DNA of 64,000 bases from Aculops lycopersici. Taxonomy: Eukaryota > Arthropoda > Arachnida > Trombidiformes > Eriophyidae. Below are positions 29,858 to 41,356 of this stretch, one piece after another (the first letter of the stretch is position 1; the number at the start of each line of letters is the position of its first letter). The notes below the pieces were generated by a model that saw only the letters and a list, made by a program, of their open reading frames with translations, ran no database searches and was not told the DNA's origin. The stretch covers positions 4,962,439 through 5,026,438 of the forward strand of contig WNKI01000001.1 in assembly GCA_015350385.1 (NCBI GenBank), read 5' to 3'. The position numbers were made by a program, and so were the translations under genes.

Positions 29858-31033
29858 TTATTCCTCTTCATCGACAGTTGTCATTTCGGAGAAAACGTCG
29901 AAGCTTAGACGGTTACTTTGACCATCCAAGCCAAAACTATAACTTGTGAATGTTCCATCAACACAAGCAGCTAAAATTTACGGGAGGATTATTCAGAGAT
30001 TTATGATGTTAGATGATTAGCTAATAAACTTCACAAAAGTAGGATCGAATTGATCGCATCGAGTGCTATACTCACCATAAACAGTATTGTTGTGACCGAA
30101 GGCGCAAACACAAGCACATTCTGCTGCTACAGTAAAGTTTGCCAGTGCCCATTGCGACTCGATATAATTACCTAGGAAGGACATCTTCTTGAAAGTGGAT
30201 CTCTTATTTAGGTGAACATCTTTCAATGCAAAAATGTGGACAGTTCCCTTGTCGCTGGAGGCGCAAAGAAACTCTGAATTGTGTGAAAAGTTGAGACAGT
30301 ACAAGGTTGCCACATCCGACCCTCTCCTTAACTCGACGATTTGGAATATGCGATATGGACTCGTTGTGTCGAAAACCCTGATTAGAGTACCCTTCTGACT
30401 GGCAGTTGCCAGTAAAGTCGATTGTTGGTTCATCGCCATGTAGGCAATCTCGTTTTCGTGAGCATTCACATAGATAGGCGACGATGAAGCGCCTGGTTCA
30501 CAGTTTGTCAAGTCTAATATTTGAACTGAACCCACTTTGTGACCGGGAAAGCAGAGTAGTTGTCTCTCACTGTTTGTATAGCGGCTGACTTCGAACAGCC
30601 CATTGGGGTTGTTGCGGGTGTTTGCGGTGAAAATTTTTCTAATTGTTTTAGCCATAGAAAAGCAATGGATCTGGTTTCTCTCTGCAACAACTAACTTATC
30701 TAGTCTCATTCTAATAGCTAACACTTTTGATGAAAAAGTTAGTTCTAAAACAAACTTCTTCAGATTATCATCCCATACTATCACAGTGTTTTCTGCAAAC
30801 TTTGGTCGAGGTCCACCCGCAACCAGCGCGAGAAGATTAGTTCGGTGAAGCATCTCACATATTGCTAAAGTACCAAATTGACTAACCTCTAAACATAACT
30901 TCACGTGCAAAGGTTCAATGTTGTAGACTCTACAACCAGAATTAGAACAATAACTCAATAGGTTGTGCTCCTGGTTGAGCCTCAAGCTCGGCTTGCTATT
31001 TGAAATATTCATTCTGTTAAAATATACGATCAC
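29858..31033 (-). CDS. WDR45: WD repeat protein WDR45 (WIPI4), two exons
   Basis: PROPPIN-family beta-propeller that binds PI3P and ATG2 in autophagosome formation. Exon 1 is 30076-31033 and exon 2 is 29858-29970, with a 105-bp intron (29971-30075, GTGAGT...TTTTAG). Splicing turns FGHNNTVY into a product continuing AACVDGTFTSYSFG and ending in an acidic EEE, as in WIPI4. The lipid-binding motif reads LRRG (within ELRRGSDVATLYCLNFS), the WIPI4 version of FRRG. It also has GGPRPKFAENTVIVWDD and FLCASSDKGTVHIFALKD. The product is about 356 residues. The Met at residue 7 (31015) is an alternative start. Confidence 0.95.
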
Positions 31034-31375
31034 AGTTCATGACAATGATTTTCTCTTACTTTTAATATTTTCAGATTTGAAGGATATTCAATGATGGATA
31101 TGTTTTAATAAAAGTTGATAGATAAAGAGCACATGATACAGGCCGAAAATAGGCTAGAGTAGACTCAGTAACACGAAACGATAACGCAAGAGAGAAAGCG
31201 AAACGCAAAAAACGTAAACAAACAAATCGGCTACAACGCAGAGATTCGTGCTGCGAGCAGAGCCTGTGTGTTATAGCGCGCGAACAAAACAAGGTAAGCG
31301 TGTTCTTAGAACGAACCTCGTGGTCTTGAAACTTGCAACATGAAATCTAATCTATCAATCAATTAAACAATCGTA
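31034..31375. promoter_or_regulatory. Divergent promoter region, WDR45 / DDX55
   Basis: 342 bp between divergent starts. No specific element assigned. Confidence 0.4.
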
Positions 31376-33016
31376 ATGGATATATTCAAAAACATCGAGG
31401 AAGCTTCAGTCGATAAGCTGAAGTCAAAATGGAGCGGCTTAAATATCGACGAGGGACTAAGGGCAGTAATAAAGAAGTCTTTCAAGTTCGACAGAATGAC
31501 ACCTGTGCAAGCCGCCGCTATACCTCTTATGTTGGTTAACAAGGATGTGATTGTAGAGGCCAAAACAGGTAGTGGAAAGACACTAGCATTTCTCATCCCA
31601 GTTGTCCAGTCATTGATCAAGATTGATTCTCAAAATCCGATTAAGTCACATGATGTTTTGGCTCTGATCTTGAGTCCAACCCGAGAACTTGCAACCCAAA
31701 TTCACCAGGAACTTCGAAAACTTCTACGTGAACCCCTTCTCTCTAAGGAGCGAAGAATATCTAGCCAGCTTATAGTTGGTGGCTCTAGTATAACAAATGA
31801 TATCAAGAAGTATACAAATTATGGCGCAAATATCATAGTAGCAACCCCCGGAAGACTAAGCATCATAATGGAGATGGCAGACAACAAATTGAGTGCATGT
31901 ATCCGAAAGAAGCTAGCCTATCTGATATTCGACGAAGCTGACCAACTGTTATCATTTGGTTTTGAACGTGACCTCTCATCAATTTTGAACTATTTACCAA
32001 AACAGCGAAGAACAAGTTTGTTCTCGGCCACCCAAACAAACCAAGTTGATGAGCTTGTTAAATCAGGACTCAGAAACCCGATAAGAGTAAACGTTAACCA
32101 ATTGGATGTTAACGATGGAAGCCGAACTAAGGCCGACTGTGATAGCGAGAAACGACTACCCATGCCAGAGAAACTAGCAAACTATTACTATACTTGTGAT
32201 ACTTACGCTCACAAATTGGCTGTCCTGTCAAAAGTTATTATGTCGGGCGAGTTTAAGAAGATTTTAGTGTTTTTCTCCACATGTTATCAGGTTGATTACT
32301 TTTCTAATGGACTCGAACAGGAACATTTGAAAGATAAGAAAACAACTATTCTAAAACTACATAGGCGTTTGAAAAATAAGCGGAAGGCTATATTCAAAAA
32401 GTTCAAGGAGAGTAAAAGATGTGTTCTATTGGTGACCGACATTCTGAGTCGCGGGATCGACGTACCTGACATTTCCTGTGTAATCCACGTTGACTTGCCC
32501 ACCTCTCCAGAGTGCTATGTTCATCGTAGCGGCCGGAGCGGTCATCAGATAGAGTTGAGTGGTGTGTCCTTGTTGTTATTGGAGGGATTCGAAGATGACT
32601 ATCTGGAATTATGTCGGCGTCGACAAATCAACTTGCAGCCAATGAATCTAAGTCACATATTGGGTATTGTCCAAAAGGAATCAGAACATCGAGGATCCAT
32701 CGAAAAGGAGACCACCGCAGTTGCTGCGCGGGAATTCATCAACAGGTTGAGGAAATTCGCGGCCCAGGATGAGCTTAACGGAACACTAGCAATCCAAGCG
32801 TTTGTTTCCTACATTCGTTACTACTCGAGCAAAATGTGTTTGCGCCAGTTACTCTTTCCAAAACTTGACATTTGTCAGCTTGCGGTCGACTTTGGTTTAT
32901 TACGCCTGCCCAAGATGCCCGAGTTGAAGAAAAACTACAAAACGTTGGTTGAAGAGTTTGAGATTAAACGCAAGGCAAGTTTGCCGGCTTTCGAGAAAGC
33001 ATCGGCGACACCTTGA
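31376..33016 (+). CDS. DDX55: DEAD-box RNA helicase DDX55 (Spb4)
   Basis: Nucleolar ATP-dependent helicase of 60S subunit biogenesis. Length is 546 residues (human 600). Q motif region MTPVQAAAIP; motif I AKTGSGKT; Ia PTRELA; Ib TPGR; II DEAD (in FDEADQLL); III SAT. LFSATQTNQVDELVKSGLRNPIRV is typical of DDX55/Spb4, as is the C-terminal AFVSYIRYYSS and LLRLPKMPEL block. Motif V reads TDILSRGID, and motif VI (about residue 382) reads HRSGRSGH, where the family has a final Arg. This Arg-to-His change is unusual. The usual Lys-rich C-terminal tail is short. Intronless. Confidence 0.93.
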   Translation: MDIFKNIEEASVDKLKSKWSGLNIDEGLRAVIKKSFKFDRMTPVQAAAIPLMLVNKDVIVEAKTGSGKTLAFLIPVVQSLIKIDSQNPIKSHDVLALILSPTRELATQIHQELRKLLREPLLSKERRISSQLIVGGSSITNDIKKYTNYGANIIVATPGRLSIIMEMADNKLSACIRKKLAYLIFDEADQLLSFGFERDLSSILNYLPKQRRTSLFSATQTNQVDELVKSGLRNPIRVNVNQLDVNDGSRTKADCDSEKRLPMPEKLANYYYTCDTYAHKLAVLSKVIMSGEFKKILVFFSTCYQVDYFSNGLEQEHLKDKKTTILKLHRRLKNKRKAIFKKFKESKRCVLLVTDILSRGIDVPDISCVIHVDLPTSPECYVHRSGRSGHQIELSGVSLLLLEGFEDDYLELCRRRQINLQPMNLSHILGIVQKESEHRGSIEKETTAVAAREFINRLRKFAAQDELNGTLAIQAFVSYIRYYSSKMCLRQLLFPKLDICQLAVDFGLLRLPKMPELKKNYKTLVEEFEIKRKASLPAFEKASATP

Positions 33017-34786
33017 AAGAGAGCAGAACCTCGACTAGAATGGCTTGTTTTCCCCCATGTACAGTGTGATGATCTGGTATTGTACTTCAATTGGCGTTGA
33101 TCAATCTGTAGTTCAACTTTATTGTTTTCACCGCTCTGGTGCAGCTGCTAAAAGCGGGTTAGGAACATTCATTGTACACTGTAACTCTAATAGAATTGTC
33201 CAAAGAAGCGTAGATAAACCGATGAAACAAGTGTCCGCTTCGTTAGAATAGTCCATTTACAATCTCAGAAGCGTGCCACCGCCTCACTCTACCAGTACAT
33301 GGTCACGGTCACTTTGTGCTAATCAGTGGAGTAGATTTGTGCCGGCAGATTGGAGAGGATTGGATTAAAAATTTATTGCTCGGAACAATAATAAACTGTA
33401 CTACCAAGTAATTGTTGCTCATCGCTTTTATAGCGAATCGATTGGCTTTTCCTCTTTCTCGACACCAGACGTGCTAATTCTAACAGGTTGTTTTTGATCG
33501 CAATCAACAGAACAAAAGCGCAATAAAATCGAGTTGGTGGTTTGGTCGATGGCGGCGCCTATCGTTTTATCTCGAAAGCTGTCGGAAAAATGGCAGACGA
33601 CTAGCCAATCATTAAAGGAAGGGCGATGCATAGAACAGAGCTTTGGATTAGCCGAGATGGGTGCAGTAACCAGAGCGATCGATACAGTGCAAGAGTAGCC
33701 TGCTGCATTAATTGTTTCTCCTACAATTCCGGGTTTTTCGTCACCAATGGGGGATGTGTTAAACTGAGACGCCGTCGCCCCAAGAGCAACCGATTGTTTT
33801 GGTGTCCCTCTGTGAATAAAATTCAATTCAATCTTGAGACTTTTCCCTATTTCAAGAGGGCCCAGTGGAGCAAAACGAGTTTTTCCCCTTTGTCCGCCAG
33901 TTCTCGCCTGTTGTCCCTGGTTTTGTCTGGCGACGCGACGTTGGCGGCAGCCATGTGAGTTCAAACGACAACACGGGCGCCAGTGGATTTGCCGAATTGT
34001 GCGTGCTGGTGCAGACTCTGCAGACTGCAGCAGCACGCTTTTCGAAAATGCCCCATTTATCCAATGCGACACAAGCCAATGCGAGACAACCAACAGATGC
34101 ATGTTCTGTGTACAGCGCAAAGGCAGCTTACTCACAGCGGCGCCTAGTGTATTGGGGGAAACGCAGTAGAGTTCACGCATTGGGTAACCATGTTCTGTGG
34201 GGGAAGACACAGTCTCACCGATACGCAGCCAAAGGCGACGGCGGCCGTCGCTCTAGTCACTCGCTGAGAATTGCAAGAGTTGCAACTTGTAGTACCATTG
34301 GAGTGAGACCCAGAGAAGCGAGGCGGCAGAGTGCACAGCAGGCGATAGGCAAAGAGAGAGAGAGAGAGAAAAAAGAGAAGCGGACAAAATCGAGAGAGGC
34401 GCCTAATACAGTCAGAAAGAGAGAGAGATATTTTACTGTCAACAACCATTTCATCCTTTAATCGACCCAAAGAGGATAGAAAATGAATCAGGTGTATTAA
34501 CTTCGAGGGATAGCTTGCAGTCATCGAGTTAGGTATATATTTAGGATTTCACTCAACCATTGATTAGTCTGAACAGACGAGAGGAAGTGAGCAACAACAA
34601 CATTCAATCTGTTTACAACCACAGCAAGCTATGTTCAAGTATATACGAGAGACAATCACCAGCAACCAATACAAAGCCTATGAAAGTTCTAACAAAGAGA
34701 AGTAGCACTGACAACAAGCATTCTTCCAAAGTCAGCGGTAGATTTATTGGAGTTTTAGAGAGCGGTCGCCAAATCACATCAACAAC
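33017..34786. other. Gene-poor intergenic region, DDX55 to unknown gene
   Basis: 1.77 kb. Overlapping ORFs of 198 (plus) and 260 (minus) codons run through the same stretch at 33428-34461 and carry no recognisable domain. A short GA microsatellite lies at 34352-34369. No supported gene. Confidence 0.4.
34352..34369. repeat. GA dinucleotide microsatellite
   Basis: Nine near-perfect AG units within a purine-rich stretch. Confidence 0.8.
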
Positions 34787-36244
34787 ATGGATGCCAAGAA
34801 TATTCAGGGCGACGCAAGCCGACTGCCCCAAATGGAGGAGCTTCGGATACAGCAAAGAGAGGAGCTCAATTATTATCGATTCGTATCTAAGCGACAGCAA
34901 CTCGATAACATGCGGCCAAGTCTAAGAGACTTTATTGAAGCCTACGAGATCGAGCAAAGATGCAAAAGTTGTGATTGGCTTGCGTCGGTCAAAGGAGAAT
35001 GGCCAAAAGATGATGAAGAAATAGAAACAACAACAACCCCATCCATATTCGATGAAGACAGATTCAATTCTGGCGTGTCGCCCTCACCCTCGCCCTGTCC
35101 CTCAGAGTTCAGTGATTCCTCTGGCAACTCGTCGGTTTGTTCGCTTGACGCAATCATGTCGACCGAAGTATCTAGAACCACTTCAACAGATTTCAGGAGA
35201 GAGTACCTCCGAAGCCAGCAGAGCTACCCTCGACCCAATTTGCGCCGATCTATCAAGGCACATGGCCGAAAATTCAACCTCAGGGACAAAACAAAATGTG
35301 ATCCACAGGAGCTCCTATCGAACCTGGAACAAATAATAACTAAGCTCGGCGACCAACAATGTAGTCCACGAGAAATCAGTGATACTATTAACCAAGATAT
35401 ACAAACTATTCTCGATGCATTAACACTAGCCGACTATCAGGTGGGAGCGTTAAGTTTACTCAGCGATCTGACCAAGTCGAATCTTATTGAACCACCCACC
35501 CTGCTGCTCCTACTTCAAAATGGTCTAATTTTTAGCCTGAACCGAGCTGCCATCCTCGAGTCAGAGATATCATATGGTTACACTGTTGAAATATTATTGA
35601 ACATAACCTCAAATGTCCCAACACTATTGCCTTACATAATAGAACTCATGGTTAGCTCAAATTTTACCCTGAATCTAGAGCAAAAAATCTTCTTCGGGGT
35701 AGAAAGCGAAGTTGAGATGACACTCATCATGTACAACCACATCCTAGAGACTCTGTTGCATTTGCATATCATGACAACCGAGCAAGGCTTCCAGCAACTC
35801 GAGCCACTCATACCACCCGTTCTCTCATCGGAACAATCCTCCTCAAATTCATATTCCTATCTGGGATCCATATACAAACTTACTCAATCGGATTTCATCG
35901 CCTCTCTAGTGTCGAGAGGTCTTTACGTATCAAGTCGCGGGTTGAGCCTTTGGGAACCAAGTGTTAAGTTGTTCACCTACCTTCTTTGCTTAGCTCTTCA
36001 CCTAGCAACCACACCACAATTGGATAAATCCAGCATCATTTGGGTTAAACAGTTGATAACAGCATTGGAAACTTATGAATTGGATGCATCCTTAGTTGGC
36101 GCAATAATGAAATTGGAGTCTTATCAAACTTATCCAGGATTACAAATAACACAATTTGTACCTATTAGACTTGAGCAAGCCAAACAATTGCAAGCTTTAT
36201 TGTTACAACTCAAGACTAGCCTGTCGCCGACAATGTTTAGGTAA
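34787..36244 (+). CDS. Unknown protein, probably an alpha-helical repeat fold
   Basis: The 485-residue ORF is not recognised. The N-terminal third is polar: residues 1-65 are charged and helical, and 75-135 are acidic and Ser/Pro-rich (SPSPSPCPS, SSGNSSVCS). From about residue 165 to the end it is rich in Leu/Ile helices spaced as in ARM/HEAT or MIF4G-type solenoids, for example ILDALTLADYQVGALSLLSDL, PPTLLLLLQNGLIF and IELMVSSNFTLN. No signal peptide or membrane segment. ORF length and biased composition support a real gene. A MIF4G-like translation factor is one possibility, without specific motif support. Confidence 0.65.
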   Translation: MDAKNIQGDASRLPQMEELRIQQREELNYYRFVSKRQQLDNMRPSLRDFIEAYEIEQRCKSCDWLASVKGEWPKDDEEIETTTTPSIFDEDRFNSGVSPSPSPCPSEFSDSSGNSSVCSLDAIMSTEVSRTTSTDFRREYLRSQQSYPRPNLRRSIKAHGRKFNLRDKTKCDPQELLSNLEQIITKLGDQQCSPREISDTINQDIQTILDALTLADYQVGALSLLSDLTKSNLIEPPTLLLLLQNGLIFSLNRAAILESEISYGYTVEILLNITSNVPTLLPYIIELMVSSNFTLNLEQKIFFGVESEVEMTLIMYNHILETLLHLHIMTTEQGFQQLEPLIPPVLSSEQSSSNSYSYLGSIYKLTQSDFIASLVSRGLYVSSRGLSLWEPSVKLFTYLLCLALHLATTPQLDKSSIIWVKQLITALETYELDASLVGAIMKLESYQTYPGLQITQFVPIRLEQAKQLQALLLQLKTSLSPTMFR

Positions 36245-38725
36245 TAATCACCACACACACGATTTATGTACACGGCAATAGATTATTTTGTTGATTGATT
36301 AACGACAATGACAATTCTCATTCAAAATTAACAAATATTTTGGATCGAAGTTGATAAGTTTCTCGGTCTCGTTTGAGCTAACATGTCGTTAATGAAGTTC
36401 ATGTTAATCAACAGATTGAATTAAAACTAATAAACCCTCGTTAACCAGTTGTAGATTAGCAACTTGCGATATCACAACCAATTCATAGGGTCTCGAGACC
36501 GTCACTGATTCCATTAGCTAAGCACATAGTCAACATTCAAGTCTCGTGGAGTCCACAATTGTAACCATTTGACTCCGTCGCCCCTGTTCATCGAAACTAA
36601 TTGTTTATTTCACCAGCGTCGATAGTGGACTTTTTACAGTCTCTGTTGTACACATCAAATAACGTTTCGCATCTAGATAACGATGTGAACCGTACTTTTT
36701 GCAGCCCTCGGCCAAGTGACTGCAATGAGAATGGTAAGCTAGCTAGCGTACAAATAGATAAATAAGCGGGAGGCCTCATGAAGTCTACTGTACAGTGTGT
36801 TCGGAAATCGCATATAATGTGAGGGGTAAAAAGGGGGAAAAAAGGCGTTTTTTCCAGCTCTGCAGCTCACCCACTCAACACAGCTCAGTCGTTGAGTTTC
36901 GGTGCTGTACGCTCACGCCCCCCCACTGCGACCCTGGCGGCGAGTAGAAAAAGCGTGCTGCTCGGGCTGGTCGTTCGGGTAGCGAAATGCCCGCGTGCGC
37001 CGCCACAGCTCTCTTTTGCCGCTGATTTAGTACCAAAAGTGCCGCTTGGGGCGCTGCGGAGGTTATATGCGATTTCCGAACACACTGTAGCCGATTGATG
37101 GCGCTAAGCTAGTGTAAATTACAACCATTGGATTGTTCATATTCTCACGATTGCATGGGAAGAAAGAAGAGAGGAAATGTTATTTCAAAAAGAGCGTTAA
37201 TTTGTAGGAAGAGAAGGCGATAGATCACAAACAAGTTAGTTTTGATTCAAGTGTTTTTGTTACAGAAGGCAGCGGTGGCAAATGGGCATCCAACTTTGAC
37301 GTGTTTATTGTTATGTAGCGGCCAATTTACGACTCTAGTGGTCAGCGATCGTTCCAATGATCGTTCTCTTCGTTGTCGGTAAAATCTGGCATCAAAACAA
37401 GTAGAGAATCACACAAGTGGTTTTTGTGGTCTGCCGGTCATTGAACACGTGTTGCAGCCAATGGACAATCTTTATGAGTTCCACATGCCTCTAATCCAGT
37501 GCAGAAGCACTCGCCCCCTCTGAATCTTACAAACAAACAAGCCGCGACTATCGCTGCCACTTCTTGATCGAACTGACCATCAACAATTCAAATCCCGAGG
37601 CACTCAATTCAATGGCTCTGGTCCACTCAGTGAAGGGGCCTAAAGTTTCCCACATTTACGTGTATCACTTTCAAAGAAGACTTGAGCGGATGGGTGACCC
37701 CCGTGGTTTTGATTTTTACAAGAAAAAGACAGCTGGTTAGTGGATCAAAGCTAAGAGTGCAGATGGATGTAGAAATCTATAAAAAGGCAATGCAATAAGT
37801 TTAATTGAAATTAACTAAATCTCTTGTTGTTTTTCTACACGTTCATTTATGAGTAAGCTAATTAGCGGCCGACTAAATGCAAGGTGGTTGCGTTAGATGT
37901 GGTTGTACCACACGACGGCGAATATCTCAGATTGAGCATTAAATATTAAAAGTTGATCTGGCTTACTTGTACTGGTGCTTCCCTATATGTTGCTTAAAAT
38001 TATAAATCTCTTTTTGGCCCACACGAGGAAAAGATTCAAAAGTCACCAGACTAGACTAAGGTGCACAGGTGCGGAGTAGAGGTGAGCAGCTGGTACAGGT
38101 GTGATGCGCTTTTCTCATTCTCCAATCCTCTCGCTGTGGCCATCAAAGTAGTGTAACGACTATTCAAAAATTTCCAACGCTAATCCCAGACTGTAACCAC
38201 AAGATGGCAAATTTCATGCACTGTCAGCGAAAAATAAAGCGTAAGATCTTCTCGTTACTTGGCGCCATTTTGCCAACTTCCTGTGGAGTCGCTCGCCCAT
38301 CATCCAATCCTTTGGAATAACAAAATTCATTTCTGAAGCGAGCCTGAAAAAACTAGCAACAGATTGGCAGAGATCTCCCGTTGGCTCCCGTGATTTCAAG
38401 ATGTCAGCTGGCAGACAGGAATCTCGGTCTACATGTATACCGTCTTGTTCCCGTGCTCTTTTTGTCAAAAATGGTGAGATGATGTTACCTGCGAGAGTTA
38501 CGTGGTGGCGCTCTCATGAAGCACCCGTCGGCAAGCTAGTCTGGTCGTCATGGTTACTTGCGTCACTAACGCTAGAGAGACGTTCGCCTGTTGGCTTGCT
38601 AGTTGTTTGAGTCACTATATGTCACTCTATGTTCACTATCAGCACCACAACTAATCAGGTATTGGTATTGAAATAGATATTTCGAGATCATCGACTTCCT
38701 GTGTACAGTCTAAAACACGCTTACG
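36245..38725. other. Gene-poor intergenic region with an inverted-repeat element
   Basis: 2.48 kb between two plus-strand genes. Apart from the 299-bp inverted-repeat element at 36791-37089, only short ORFs without domains are visible. It may hold regulatory sequence for either neighbour. Confidence 0.4.
36791..37089. mobile_element. MITE-like element with perfect terminal inverted repeats (Tc1/mariner style)
   Basis: A 27-bp sequence at 36791-36817 (TACAGTGTGTTCGGAAATCG, then CATATAA) recurs as its exact reverse complement at 37063-37089. The outer TA on each side fits a TA target-site duplication, leaving 25-bp inverted repeats starting CAGTG, as in Tc1/mariner elements. The roughly 245-bp interior is GC-rich and has no transposase, so this would be a non-autonomous element. 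The perfect repeats suggest recent activity. Confidence 0.8.
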
Positions 38726-39235
38726 ATGTCAGCAAAATCAAGCGCTTCGCGCAGGCGTCTATCTCTCTGGATGGTCTTTGTGATTTCAATGGTTTTCCTC
38801 TCGTCTTTTATCGCCGAAACCCAACAACAATCGAGGAACACGCAGCGCCGCCAATTGGTAAAGAAGTACCGGAGACCCAATAACTTGCCACGGCCAAGTA
38901 CCCGAATCAATTGCCCCATTTGCGCCTCGGACTTTATGTCCAAACGAATCACCATCGATGATCCCTGTTTTAATCCAAGATACAATTTAGCAACTGCAGA
39001 GCTGGAGCTAATTTCAGAGTGCCCATTAAGCACCAGAAATTGTACCACGGAAACTGTATATGTAAATGGAGTTTTGACATCCATCAAGCGGAAGTGCGGG
39101 CAGCCCAGTGGTTGCGCTGACTCCTGTGTGGTCGCGGGTCTGGGCTTAACCTCAAAGACTTGCTCCATCTGTTGTCCCCCATTTGAATATGATACATTCA
39201 ACACGGACTCCCTAAAACCAAGAGAATGCGCGTAG
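38726..39235 (+). CDS. Secreted cysteine-rich protein, Ly6/sleepless-like
   Basis: The 169-residue ORF has an N-terminal hydrophobic signal (about 13-30), a basic spacer (36-60) and a 12-cysteine module (about 62-169). Within it, CTTETVYVNGVLTSIKRKCG and a late CSICCPPFEYDTFN resemble the second half of Ly6/uPAR (three-finger) domains of the sleepless/quiver group, where a strand reading NGV..IxRxCG is followed by C.CC..D.CN. The final Asn is present, but its Cys partner is replaced by Phe. No C-terminal hydrophobic GPI signal is visible, so it may be soluble. The family call is tentative. Confidence 0.6.
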   Translation: MSAKSSASRRRLSLWMVFVISMVFLSSFIAETQQQSRNTQRRQLVKKYRRPNNLPRPSTRINCPICASDFMSKRITIDDPCFNPRYNLATAELELISECPLSTRNCTTETVYVNGVLTSIKRKCGQPSGCADSCVVAGLGLTSKTCSICCPPFEYDTFNTDSLKPRECA

Positions 39236-41356
39236 AGAATAAAAACGGCGCTATCAAAACAACAACCACCAACAGGCGAGTTGGACGCAGATATTAGTAC
39301 AGATTCAGTTGCTTGATGGACGAATGGATTAGCAAAATCAAGTGACGGAATGATTAATGAATGGCCTAGAATTCATCGATAGAGTGAGCAAGTTGACTGT
39401 TGATTTCTTGCTCTTTTTGTGAGGATTGAATTTGTGTCAAGAGCTAAACTTTGGCACGAGCCACCGAAGTCGACACAACAAGAATTGATTGACACCTCAA
39501 GTCGCTAATCTCGGTTTGTGGTAAGGTAAAAACTGATTTGTTGTTGTTGTTGTTGTTATTTTTGTCGTTGTCTCTGCCGAGTCTTTCAATGGAGTTAATA
39601 GATTGCCACGAAGAAAGAAAAACAGGGACAAAGGATGAACTCTAGTTGATAATGACTCTCGTGTAACTTTTGCGCTCAAGTTGAGGGTCTTTTGCTTGCA
39701 ACGCATATCACATGTTAGAGAGACGAAATACATCGAAAATTAAATGGGCCATACAAACTTTGAGCTAGATTAGCTTCATTCATTCTATCTAAGCGAGCAT
39801 CAGGCAAAAAGCTGCCAGCTGTCATGTTGGAGAATGCAATCTCTTCTATTACTATTACTGAAAAAGACAATATTAGCTTTGCCTCCGTTCATTAAGCAAC
39901 TAAAACGACTAAGGCTAAGACTTAGACTGAGACAACAGAAGCCTACGGGGTCCGGAATTGCGCCTAGCGACAAGCGCAACTTTGAAACCGACTCAAGCCA
40001 AAAGTATGGAGACAATCTTGAATCTCAGCTCTTGCCTTATATTTTGGGCTAGATGCGCGGTAAACAAACCTTCAGTTTGCTTCGATTCATATTCACAGTT
40101 AACCGCTAAGCTAGGTCGAGTTCATTAGACAGCCAGGGATATATGCACAAGCCTTGCTCGCTATTTTCTCTGATCAGTTTTTTAGCTTGCGGCCGCCTTT
40201 GCTCGTACATCAAATATCTATTTGCGTGTCTCTGATCCTCGGGCCTCTCGTTGATGTAGAGCCGCCAGAAAGTTGGGGAGGGGGTTGGTAGATTGGTTGA
40301 CTGACGAGAGTGGTCTAAGGTAGAGGTAGATAGATGGGCGAGATGGAAATGCACTCGGTGAAGACCCAGGTAACAGGTAAAAGCCCTTGCTTTTTCCATC
40401 TATTCCATCCACTCTAACTCTTTGCAATTCTGAACTTGAACTTGGGGTGATGTATTCACTGTCAAGCTGGAGCTGCCAAGATGGTAGCCGAGCATCGAGT
40501 TTGGAGTTTACCAAAAGACAAACAACTGACAGGCTTACTGATAGACTAACTCTTATTTCACGGGCATCCAATCTAATCCAACTAACGAGAGCTCGCCTTG
40601 GGGCCTGCAAGAGAAACGCATCATTGGATGTGCCTAGAGAGCATCGGTAAACGACAAACTCTGCGACTCGCACCAGTAGCATCCATTACGTCGTCGTCAT
40701 AGTTTTCACGGAGTCTCGAGTTGAAGTCGCAAATGCATCCGCATCAGTATTGGTATTAGTAGCACTATTAGTCAGTCATTCAGTCATTTGAGGTAACTCA
40801 GTTTGGTCTTTAGCTTAGGGATAGGATCTGATAGTTAGTAGTCGTTTGCATCACTTCGAGAGCTAGCTGCCTTCTCAGCATCTTAGACCATCTTTTAGCT
40901 AAGCGAGCGGTTATAATGTTAAGCAAGCTAACAAAATCATGATCACTTTAGCTATCTACTACTATTGACTCGTGCACCACCAAGACTCGCCAACTCATTT
41001 GTGTACCTAGTCATAATGTAGCGAGTATATCCCATCAGAGTTTATATCTTGCTCAAGATCCGAGTCCATAAGAGAAGCGGCTCCTCTTATTTAGGCTAAT
41101 CCAACCTCAAAGAGAGATTCCTATTCATCTCTCAGGTCAATTAACCCCATCAAGATAGATAATTGCTTAGTAAACTTCTTCTTCGTTGTTGTTGTTGCAA
41201 GTTTAATCTTCGTGATTCTATTCCAAGACAAAAGGATGCCGTGAGAAGATGGAAAATGTCAAGCAACAAATAGATAGTATTGAACCAAAATAAATAAATG
41301 AATACATGAATAAACCAATTGATGAGATCAGATCCTGAAAAATAACCAGATTAAAA
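39236..41356. other. Long intergenic region upstream of MLCK
   Basis: 2.1 kb with only chance-like ORFs on both strands and short TTG/GTT-rich stretches (about 39537-39556). Candidate regulatory DNA for the kinase gene or a UTR/intron-bearing leader. Nothing specific was recognised. Confidence 0.35.

Noticed and set aside
33428..34461. Overlapping long ORFs (260 codons minus, 198 codons plus)
   Set aside because: They occupy the same DNA on opposite strands, have no domain or signal sequence, and their composition reflects GC-richer intergenic DNA with a GA repeat.
40106..40682. Overlapping 97- and 154-codon minus-strand ORFs in the MLCK upstream region
   Set aside because: Low-complexity Ser/Leu/Pro sequence, no homology signal, overlaps other frames.
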